Part shown: piece after piece, positions 54,749 through 64,000 of the stretch
How the letters are laid out: each line of letters starts with the position of its first letter
Position numbering within the stretch: position 1 is the first letter of the stretch
Assembly: GCA_019636235.1 (NCBI GenBank)
Contig: JAHBXW010000001.1
Coordinates: 794,488-858,487, forward strand
Direction of reading: 5' to 3'
Source: Planctomyces sp.
GTDB lineage: Bacteria > Planctomycetota > Planctomycetia > Planctomycetales > Planctomycetaceae
Length of the DNA: 64,000 nt
Made by a program: the position numbers and the translations under genes
The notes under the pieces: generated by a model
The model's input: the letters and a program-made list of their open reading frames with translations, nothing else
The model's database searches: none
Told to the model about the DNA's origin: nothing

Positions 54749-57700
54749 GTCTTCCGCTCCGAACAGGAGCGGCCCCATTGAAGCAATTCGCGTCTGAACA
54801 GGGAAAAACCCTGTACTTCCGTCTTCCGCTCCGAACAGGAGCGGCCCCATTGAAGCTTATATGATATGAACTGTTCTTTCCGGCTAACTCACGTCTTCCG
54901 CTCCGAACAGGAGCGGCCCCATTGAAGCTCCGCACGCGGGAATCGTGAACCGCTCCTGCTGCTGCCGTCTTCCGCTCCGAACAGGAGCGGCCCCATTGAA
55001 GCCTCTCCCTGCATGGATGTCCTGCTGGAGAACGCCGAGTCTTCCGCTCCGAACAGGAGCGGCCCCATTGAAGCCAGAAGTCGCTGGAGGAGGGGCGCTC
55101 GGCGTCGGAGGTCTTCCGCTCCGAACAGGAGCGGCCCCATTGAAGCGATGTGCCCCCGGCGGCCAAACTGCCAACCGGCCCTCCGTCTTCCGCTCCGAAC
55201 AGGAGCGGCCCCATTGAAGCGACGACGTCCAGACCGACGAGTCCGCGCATTCGCCCGTCTTCCGCTCCGAACAGGAGCGGCCCCATTGAAGCGGCCAACC
55301 AAAGAACACCGGGGCCGCCGTCGCCGAGGTCTTCCGCTCCGAACAGGAGCGGCCCCATTGAAGCAACAGGAACGGTACGCCGGCCTCCTGGCACTGGTCG
55401 GTCTTCCGCTCCGAACAGGAGCGGCCCCATTGAAGCAGCGAGCTGAACACGCCGGAGAATTGCGACGACAGCGTCTTCCGCTCCGAACAGGAGCGGCCCC
55501 ATTGAAGCGCGATCAGCGACTCATTGCTCGTCTGTCGGAACCGAGTCTTCCGCTCCGAACAGGAGCGGCCCCATTGAAGCACGTTCATGACGAGGGACCA
55601 GGAATCAGGGGCCGGGGAGTCTTCCGCTCCGAACAGGAGCGGCCCCATTGAAGCGACGCCCTCGACATGGAGGGGGGCGAGGCGGCCGGCCGGGTCTTCC
55701 GCTCCGAACAGGAGCGGCCCCATTGAAGCGACCGGGAGGGGGTCATGCGCCGCGTCGGCGCGGCCCGTCTTCCGCTCCGAACAGGAGCGGCCCCATTGAA
55801 GCGCGCTGCTGCGGACGCTGGCGGATGATCCCGTCGAGTCTTCCGCTCCGAACAGGAGCGGCCCCATTGAAGCGAGCCTCTTCAGCGCTTCGAACAACTG
55901 CGGATCAACGTCTTCCGCTCCGAACAGGAGCGGCCCCATTGAAGCTTCACGGGCCGCCGCATTGGCCAAGGGGAATGACCCGTCTTCCGCTCCGAACAGG
56001 AGCGGCCCCATTGAAGCCGCGCGGCGGCGCGGCGCAAGGTCATGCCGACCAGGTCTTCCGCTCCGAACAGGAGCGGCCCCATTGAAGCGTCACGTGCTCG
56101 ATCTTCGAACCGATTCTCAGCGTGTCTTCCGCTCCGAACAGGAGCGGCCCCATTGAAGCGTCGACCAGCCGCTGGACCATCTGACCGCCGACCCCGTCTT
56201 CCGCTCCGAACAGGAGCGGCCCCATTGAAGCGTCGAGTCGTGCCGGCGACGGGCTTTCCAGTGGATCATGTCTTCCGCTCCGAACAGGAGCGGCCCCATT
56301 GAAGCCGTCGACAGACCGCCGATCAGGTCGCGGCACTGCCCGTCTTCCGCTCCGAACAGGAGCGGCCCCATTGAAGCGGCAGCCTCTGCCGCGGCCCGCG
56401 CGTGTTCCATCCCCGTCTTCCGCTCCGAACAGGAGCGGCCCCATTGAAGCCTTGCGGCGGCGGCGGCGGCCCGCAGGTTCGGCGGGTCTTCCGCTCCGAA
56501 CAGGAGCGGCCCCATTGAAGCCGACGCGACCAGATAATCAAACGATTCATTATTTGCTGTCTTCCGCTCCGAACAGGAGCGGCCCCATTGAAGCGGCTAT
56601 GGCTACGGCAATGGCTTCGGCGATGGCCGTGGTCTTCCGCTCCGAACAGGAGCGGCCCCATTGAAGCGACGTCGCGACGGCAGGCCGGGATTCGCCCTGC
56701 TGCTGTCTTCCGCTCCGAACAGGAGCGGCCCCATTGAAGCGAATGCGGATTCTGCGGACACGCCATCCGCGTAAAGGGTCTTCCGCTCCGAACAGGAGCG
56801 GCCCCATTGAAGCAATTCCGGCAGTTACAAAGTAGTGGGCACTGTAATGTCTTCCGCTCCGAACAGGAGCGGCCCCATTGAAGCCACAGCCTCAGCCACG
56901 ATCGGATCGTCTCCGCCAGGGGGTCTTCCGCTCCGAACAGGAGCGGCCCCATTGAAGCCATTGACAGCAGGCCCCTGTGTTCAACCCCTCCAACGTCTTC
57001 CGCTCCGAACAGGAGCGGCCCCATTGAAGCGAATGCACTGAGACGGCGGCCGAGCCGGTGGATGCGGTCTTCCGCTCCGAACAGGAGCGGCCCCATTGAA
57101 GCGGCGCGCTGTCGCTGGATACCTGGTACTACGCCTGCGTCTTCCGCTCCGAACAGGAGCGGCCCCATTGAAGCAGTCTCCCGATCTACGACGTGGAGAC
57201 CGGGGAGCCGGTCTTCCGCTCCGAACAGGAGCGGCCCCATTGAAGCGTTCTCCGGTTGTGCCCTTGCGAGAGCCGCGTGTTGAGTCTTCCGCTCCGAACA
57301 GGAGCGGCCCCATTGAAGCGACGTCCCCGGCCTCCGGCTCCGAAGCCGCGGGCACGGGTCTTCCGCTCCGAACAGGAGCGGCCCCATTGAAGCTCAAATA
57401 GGCGGATCATCTCCGTCTCCCCAGCTTCATGTCTTCCGCTCCGAACAGGAGCGGCCCCATTGAAGCTTCAGATGCACCCACATCTCAACGCTCCGAAAAC
57501 TGGTCTTCCGCTCCGAACAGGAGCGGCCCCATTGAAGCCCGGCAGAGACGTGGGCGGAGCTGTTGCAGATTGACACCGTCTTCCGCTCCGAACAGGAGCG
57601 GCCCCATTGAAGCGACGCCGACGGGACTCGACCAGCCTCCCGTGCCGTTGTCTTCCGCTCCGAACAGGAGCGGCCCCATTGAAGCCGATCAGCCGGCCGC

Positions 57701-60700
57701 TGATCGTGCGGGCGCCGGGGGGTCTTCCGCTCCGAACAGGAGCGGCCCCATTGAAGCCCGAGCGCCGGCTGCAGGGCCAGCCGCTGGACCATTCGTCTTC
57801 CGCTCCGAACAGGAGCGGCCCCATTGAAGCCACGTCGATCCCAACGAGGCCAGGGCGCTACCGCTCGTCTTCCGCTCCGAACAGGAGCGGCCCCATTGAA
57901 GCGTCATGTTTGTGTTCATTGCTTTGGTGCTGTTTATCGTCTTCCGCTCCGAACAGGAGCGGCCCCATTGAAGCCTCGCGTGCGACCCGGGCCGCGGTCT
58001 GCAACCGCTTGTCTTCCGCTCCGAACAGGAGCGGCCCCATTGAAGCGGCTCGACGGTCGCCGCCACCAAGGCGGTCGTCACGGTCTTCCGCTCCGAACAG
58101 GAGCGGCCCCATTGAAGCTTGCCGTAGTTCAGCCGGCTGGCCTTCCACAACTCGGTCTTCCGCTCCGAACAGGAGCGGCCCCATTGAAGCATCAAGGACC
58201 CGCTCATGTTCCCGTGGCATCACATGTCTTCCGCTCCGAACAGGAGCGGCCCCATTGAAGCAGTTTTCGATCGAGGCATTTCCCCGCCATTCCCACGTCT
58301 TCCGCTCCGAACAGGAGCGGCCCCATTGAAGCCAGCTCGTAGAACCACAGCGGATGGCTGGGGACCGAGTCTTCCGCTCCGAACAGGAGCGGCCCCATTG
58401 AAGCCGCCGCGAACCGGTCGACGTCGCACCGGCCCGTCGCGTCTTCCGCTCCGAACAGGAGCGGCCCCATTGAAGCTGGAGCGCGCCGGCGTCCTGATGC
58501 CCGGCATCTACGTCTTCCGCTCCGAACAGGAGCGGCCCCATTGAAGCGCAGGTGCGCAACGAGATTCGCGCGGCCCTCCGCAGCGTCTTCCGCTCCGAAC
58601 AGGAGCGGCCCCATTGAAGCTTCAGCACGCTCGCAGGGGCCCACATCACAGGCCAGGTCTTCCGCTCCGAACAGGAGCGGCCCCATTGAAGCCGCCAGGC
58701 CGACTACGAACCGCCGCAGCCCGACCCGTCTTCCGCTCCGAACAGGAGCGGCCCCATTGAAGCACCGGAGTCGTCTTTGCCCGCGTCGGCGATGTCGGCG
58801 TCTTCCGCTCCGAACAGGAGCGGCCCCATTGAAGCCATTTGGGAATGGCGCGTTTCGTTGAGGATCGGGTAGTCTTCCGCTCCGAACAGGAGCGGCCCCA
58901 TTGAAGCGAGTACGATGACTTCACCCGCCCTTCGGGGCACAACCGTCTTCCGCTCCGAACAGGAGCGGCCCCATTGAAGCGTGGCCGCGCCCCGCATCGA
59001 TGAATGCGGAACAGATGTCTTCCGCTCCGAACAGGAGCGGCCCCATTGAAGCGACGCCGACGGGACTCGACCAGCCTCCCGTGCCGTTCGTCTTCCGCTC
59101 CGAACAGGAGCGGCCCCATTGAAGCGCATTGAGGCGATGGCCGTTGAGTTGGAGACGGCGGCGGTCTTCCGCTCCGAACAGGAGCGGCCCCATTGAAGCG
59201 TAGACAACATCGTCACTACCAGAAGCCTCGTCTACGTCTTCCGCTCCGAACAGGAGCGGCCCCATTGAAGCCTCTTCCTGATGGACTCGCTCAGACTTGC
59301 CTGCAAGTCTTCCGCTCCGAACAGGAGCGGCCCCATTGAAGCCAGCCATTTATCGAGACTCAGTGGTGTTCTCCTTCCGTCTTCCGCTCCGAACAGGAGC
59401 GGCCCCATTGAAGCCAATCGGGACGTTCCCGATGACACGAGTGAGTTTCAGGTCTTCCGCTCCGAACAGGAGCGGCCCCATTGAAGCGCCGTGGCCGGCA
59501 TGCTGGCCCACGGCTGCCGGTGGAGGTCTTCCGCTCCGAACAGGAGCGGCCCCATTGAAGCTTTCGCGCGGCATCGACAGCAGGTGATCGGAGCTGAGTC
59601 TTCCGCTCCGAACAGGAGCGGCCCCATTGAAGCTGAATCCTCCATGACCATCGAATTTGCCGTGCCCGGGCGCGTCTTCCGCTCCGAACAGGAGCGGCCC
59701 CATTGAAGCCAATACGAAACAAGATTATCAGTAAGAGCCATTAGCGTCTTCCGCTCCGAACAGGAGCGGCCCCATTGAAGCCCGTCCTCCGAGGAGACCA
59801 GCCATGACGGCGGCAGCAAGTCTTCCGCTCCGAACAGGAGCGGCCCCATTGAAGCGCACGAACTCGAAGCCTCCTCGCACGAACTGTCGGGGTCTTCCGC
59901 TCCGAACAGGAGCGGCCCCATTGAAGCCGCTACGCGCGCAAGTGGGAGCGCGACAGCGACGGTGTCTTCCGCTCCGAACAGGAGCGGCCCCATTGAAGCC
60001 AAGTAGTAGCGGTAGTTCGAGGCTCCGCTGTCGCAGTCTTCCGCTCCGAACAGGAGCGGCCCCATTGAAGCTCAACAGAGTTTGAACATGGCGTTTGCGC
60101 CTGCCGCGCGTCTTCCGCTCCGAACAGGAGCGGCCCCATTGAAGCGACATCATGGGGTGAGCAATGCGGACAGGGACGGTCAGTCTTCCGCTCCGAACAG
60201 GAGCGGCCCCATTGAAGCGCCCTGACGCTGACGACCGACATCACGCAGTTCGTGGTCTTCCGCTCCGAACAGGAGCGGCCCCATTGAAGCCACCACGACG
60301 CGCGGTTCCAATGCTCCTCGACCAGGTCTTCCGCTCCGAACAGGAGCGGCCCCATTGAAGCCCCAAGCCTGACGCCCAGGACGTACGGCGACTCGCGTCT
60401 TCCGCTCCGAACAGGAGCGGCCCCATTGAAGCATCTCCACGAGAGGGGCGATGCCCGCCTCCTGGTCCGTCTTCCGCTCCGAACAGGAGCGGCCCCATTG
60501 AAGCGGCAGCCGCACGACGACGGGCCTCGCGCCGCGCTCGAGTCTTCCGCTCCGAACAGGAGCGGCCCCATTGAAGCCGGCTTGATTTCTTCGTCGTCCT
60601 CCACGCCCGGCGACGTCTTCCGCTCCGAACAGGAGCGGCCCCATTGAAGCTGACTTAGTCCGTCCGTCCCGACCCGAACCGCCATGTCTTCCGCTCCGAA

Positions 60701-63698
60701 CAGGAGCGGCCCCATTGAAGCTCGTAGATGATGAGCGTCGCCATTGTCAGGTCGCCTGTCTTCCGCTCCGAACAGGAGCGGCCCCATTGAAGCTTCTGGA
60801 CGACGCTGGCGGCCTTCGTGGCCCGGATCGTCTTCCGCTCCGAACAGGAGCGGCCCCATTGAAGCGGTACGCCGACCGGGAGGACTCCGGCGCGAACCAG
60901 CTCGTCTTCCGCTCCGAACAGGAGCGGCCCCATTGAAGCCCTGAGTTCGTCGATCAGGTTGCCGTGGATGGAGGCGAGTCTTCCGCTCCGAACAGGAGCG
61001 GCCCCATTGAAGCGGGCAACCCACCTTCGTCCGGCAACGCGGCGAGACGGTCTTCCGCTCCGAACAGGAGCGGCCCCATTGAAGCCGGTACACGCTGCGG
61101 GACGCGGACGACGACGATCGGTCTTCCGCTCCGAACAGGAGCGGCCCCATTGAAGCCACTGCCTGGCGGACCTCGGCGATGCGAACCGCCAGCTCGTCTT
61201 CCGCTCCGAACAGGAGCGGCCCCATTGAAGCGCGGACCACCCCGCCGAACCTGCCGCCGAACACGCCGGTCTTCCGCTCCGAACAGGAGCGGCCCCATTG
61301 AAGCCGGGCCGCCCAGAACGTCGAGAGCGAAGATGGCGTCGTCTTCCGCTCCGAACAGGAGCGGCCCCATTGAAGCGGCACGGTGGCCTGCGTCGAGGTC
61401 AACCGGCTGGTGCGTCTTCCGCTCCGAACAGGAGCGGCCCCATTGAAGCCGTTCAACTCATTCTCGATCAATTCCCGAAACACGGGTCTTCCGCTCCGAA
61501 TAGGAGCGGCCCCATTGAAGCCAATTCCGTGCCGATGAAGTACAGCTTCCGGTAGCCGTCTTCCGCTCCGAACAGGAGCGGCCCCATTGAAGCTTGTTGA
61601 GGGTATTAAGGATGCGTTCCTGAGCAGAGCGCGTCTTCCGCTCCGAACAGGAGCGGCCCCATTGAAGCCAGGTTGGCACCGGTCAGGTTGGCACCACGCA
61701 GGTCGGGTCTTCCGCTCCGAACAGGAGCGGCCCCATTGAAGCCCTCTGGAGCGCGAGCGCCGTGTTGCTGCTGCGCAGGTCTTCCGCTCCGAACAGGAGC
61801 GGCCCCATTGAAGCCGCCAGGGCGCAGGGAATCAGGATTCCGGCGGTCAGCGTCTTCCGCTCCGAACAGGAGCGGCCCCATTGAAGCGGCATGTAGACCC
61901 GGATGCCGAAATTCGTTCGGCCTGTCTTCCGCTCCGAACAGGAGCGGCCCCATTGAAGCGTCGCCATGCGGGCATAGGCCGCCGACTGCACCGCCGTCTT
62001 CCGCTCCGAACAGGAGCGGCCCCATTGAAGCCATCGGACCACGCTTCGATGCGGGCCTCGACCCAGGTCTTCCGCTCCGAACAGGAGCGGCCCCATTGAA
62101 GCGATGACGAACCGCGCCGAACAATTTCAGACGGACGAGGGTCTTCCGCTCCGAACAGGAGCGGCCCCATTGAAGCCAGATGCGGCTTCCGAACGTCGGG
62201 TCCTTCGACGCGGTCTTCCGCTCCGAACAGGAGCGGCCCCATTGAAGCGCGACCGGAGAACCAATCTGCTGACGGACGAGAGCGAGTCTTCCGCTCCGAA
62301 CAGGAGCGGCCCCATTGAAGCGATTCCCCCGCGGCCTGCGCCGCGTTCGGCCCCCTGAGTCTTCCGCTCCGAACAGGAGCGGCCCCATTGAAGCGCCAGT
62401 GCCAGCGCGGCCCGCAGCACTTTTGCCGTTGTCTTCCGCTCCGAACAGGAGCGGCCCCATTGAAGCAGGCCGGCAGCGGCGCGACGGTCACGTTCTCCGA
62501 CTGGTCTTCCGCTCCGAACAGGAGCGGCCCCATTGAAGCTGCGGCGTGACGCGCACGCCGGCGTCGGTGACGCCCGTCTTCCGCTCCGAACAGGAGCGGC
62601 CCCATTGAAGCGTGCCGGTCCCGCCGTTCACCGCATTGTCGATCCGCCGTCTTCCGCTCCGAACAGGAGCGGCCCCATTGAAGCGTGGTGAGGGCGGCTA
62701 CCGCAACGAGTCCTGCAAGCAGGTCTTCCGCTCCGAACAGGAGCGGCCCCATTGAAGCGTTCGGCGCGCTGCTGACGGATCGCCTCGACGCCGCGGTCTT
62801 CCGCTCCGAACAGGAGCGGCCCCATTGAAGCCTTTCGGGAAAGTGGAAAGCCCCGGCGGCCGGATTCGTCTTCCGCTCCGAACAGGAGCGGCCCCATTGA
62901 AGCTCGCCAGAGTCGTTGGTAATCGACTGACATACCGTCGTCTTCCGCTCCGAACAGGAGCGGCCCCATTGAAGCCAGGTGAGTCGCGAACGTCTTGACG
63001 TACAGGACCGCATGTCTTCCGCTCCGAACAGGAGCGGCCCCATTGAAGCCGCGGCGGCATTGGCGGCGAACCCAAAGCCGATCGCCGTCTTCCGCTCCGA
63101 ACAGGAGCGGCCCCATTGAAGCCAGTGTCCGGGACCGGTGCCGCGCTGCAGCTCGTCAGGTCTTCCGCTCCGAACAGGAGCGGCCCCATTGAAGCACCTT
63201 CGTCGCTGACTTGGGCTTGATCTCAACGGCGTCTTCCGCTCCGAACAGGAGCGGCCCCATTGAAGCCGTGCCGACCCGCATCCACACGTCGAGTTCCGGC
63301 AGGTCTTCCGCTCCGAACAGGAGCGGCCCCATTGAAGCACCACAAGGGTTTACGACATGCCGGCCAAAAAGAAGGTCTTCCGCTCCGAACAGGAGCGGCC
63401 CCATTGAAGCTGGCGACGATCCCTCGTACAAACGATCGACGAGACGGTCTTCCGCTCCGAACAGGAGCGGCCCCATTGAAGCACGCCGCAGGGCGCGCCG
63501 TCATCGTCGAACTCGTAGGTCTTCCGCTCCGAACAGGAGCGGCCCCATTGAAGCACGCCGCAGGGCGCGCCGTCATCGTCGAACTCGTAGGTCTTCCGCT
63601 CCGAACAGGAGCGGCCCCATTGAAGCGCCGAACGTCTGCAGCTGTCGCTCGTCGTTCAGCCCGTCTTCCGCTCCGAACAGGAGCGGCCCCATTGAAGC
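54749..63698 (+). CRISPR. Type I-G CRISPR array, 124 repeats and 123 spacers (hand count)
   Basis: 36-bp repeats starting GTCTTCCGCTCC and ending CCCCATTGAAGC, with a perfect 7-bp internal stem CCGCTCC/GGAGCGG around a GAACA loop. Spacers are 35-40 nt, mostly 36-38. I found a single visible repeat variant (repeat 94 at 61486, loop base C to T). The last repeat (63663-63698) is not degenerate. Two spacers recur: one at 57614-57649 and 59053-59089 with lengths 36 and 37, and one in tandem at 63483-63518 and 63555-63590. ORFs seen across the array are artefacts of the 36-bp period. Confidence 0.98.
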
Positions 63699-63710
63699 GC
63701 AGGCATCCGC

Positions 63711-63935
63711 TTACACGACCTCCAAGGCCTTCAGGATCTCGGCGGCGATTGCGTCCCGAGTCGTCTCCGGAAGGTCGGCCCAGCGGTCGAGGAGCAGTGC
63801 CAGGCGTGGATCAGTGTGTGCTGCTGCCAGGGCGGCCGCCCCTTCGGCGATTGCACCGCATTCTGCACCGCGGGATCCCGGAATGCCCGTAAAGCATTGA
63901 GATTTCGCCGTCCGTTCGAGTCGGACCGGGACCAC
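63711..63935 (-). pseudogene. Orphaned 3' segment of int, in frame across the right att site
   Basis: 75 codons when read from a GTG inside attR; the island-specific part is the 65 codons from 63905 to the stop at 63711. The first 10 residues (VVPVRLERTA) equal those in the integrated int. The C-terminal part (DPRLALLLDRWADLPETTRDAIAAEILKAL) looks like the C-terminal helix of planctomycete integrases. Reading-frame phase matches the left end exactly, so excision would restore a 429-residue int gene. In the integrated state it is not a functional gene. The stop codon lies 12 bp from the last CRISPR repeat. Confidence 0.75.
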
Positions 63936-63945
63936 TGAACACGCG
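63907..63945 (+). repeat. attR: right copy of the 39-bp direct repeat
   Basis: Identical to 42303-42341. Its first 28 bp equal the 3' end of tRNA-Val, with no further tRNA sequence upstream, as expected for the island-distal end after integration into a tRNA gene. It is followed by 55 bp of flanking sequence to the window end. Confidence 0.93.
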
Positions 63946-64000
63946 CGTGCATGCGCATGAGATCGCTGTGGGTCGTGCGAGCCGCAGGTTGCTGCGGGCG

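Larger units (their letters stand above)
42303..63945. mobile_element. tRNA-Val-integrated genomic island carrying a type I-G CRISPR-Cas system
   Basis: About 21.6 kb bounded by a perfect 39-bp direct repeat (42303-42341 and 63907-63945), of which the left copy is the 3' end of tRNA-Val. A tyrosine recombinase gene adjoins the left repeat. Cargo: WYL regulator, complete I-G cas set and a 124-repeat CRISPR array; nothing else was recognised. No replication, conjugation or excisionase gene was identified, so it is an integrase-encoded island rather than an autonomous conjugative element. Boundaries rest on the repeats seen in the sequence; mobility is inferred. Confidence 0.9.

Noticed and set aside
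54618..63900. Long ORFs (up to about 500 codons) on both strands across the array with repeating SMGPLLFGAED or PLRTGAAPLK
   Set aside because: The 36-bp repeat is a multiple of three and has no stop in several frames; spacers of 36 nt keep the phase. These are artefacts, not proteins.
63699..63906. CRISPR leader on the right side of the array
   Set aside because: The last repeat is intact, but cas genes, repeat orientation (ATTGAAGC end) and the 180-bp region all favour a left leader. The right side is taken up by the int 3' segment.
42303..63945. Insertion sequence or transposon
   Set aside because: No transposase or terminal inverted repeats seen; direct repeats and a tyrosine recombinase fit a tRNA-targeting island.

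Overview
The window is a 64 kb piece of a GC-rich bacterial chromosome, very probably a member of the Planctomycetota. The pointers are a Tat-exported DUF1501 protein, a fused ResB/CcsA cytochrome c maturation protein, several lineage-type secreted or lipoprotein hypotheticals, and a SCO1-DUF420 fusion. No rRNA or other strict taxonomic marker is present, so the assignment rests on gene content.

Layout, positions 1-42256 (core chromosome): the 3' end of folD; two small planctomycete hypotheticals; a SCO1/DUF420 protein; a nitrogen-control block on the minus strand (two Amt ammonium transporters, two P-II proteins, GlnD); metalloprotease-like secreted proteins; a ceramidase-like hydrolase with an MFS transporter; a class III aminotransferase; a fused cytochrome c biogenesis protein with a related lipoprotein; leucyl aminopeptidase; an ABC-2 permease; an MFS protein; a response regulator of NtrC architecture that lacks the GAFTGA loop; a double-UspA protein; tRNA-Leu; glmS; a TPR lipoprotein; and a DUF1501 protein.

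Positions 42303-63945 (genomic island): the 3' end of an intact tRNA-Val(TAC) carries a 39-bp sequence that recurs perfectly at 63907-63945. Between the copies lie a tyrosine recombinase, a WYL-domain regulator, a type I-G (formerly I-U) CRISPR-Cas operon (cas7/csb1, cas5-cas6/csb2, helicase-HD cas3, a Cas8-like or Cas3-extension protein, a cas4-cas1 fusion, cas2) and a CRISPR array of 124 repeats and 123 spacers by my hand count. No other cargo was recognised, so the island is essentially a mobile CRISPR-Cas system.

The most unusual feature is how the island ends are built. The int reading frame runs into the tRNA-overlapping left att site and stops in the tRNA antisense strand. At the right end, the same reading frame continues through the att copy into 65 further codons that look like the C-terminus of this kind of integrase. 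Excision would join the two parts and make a 429-residue integrase from a 367-residue integrated form. The CRISPR array ends only 12 bp from the stop codon of that orphaned int segment.

The array is very uniform: one visible base change in 124 repeats, in the loop of the repeat hairpin. It holds one spacer present twice with a 1-nt length difference, and one spacer-repeat unit duplicated in tandem near the leader-distal end. The long open frames across the array are artefacts of the 36-nt repeat.
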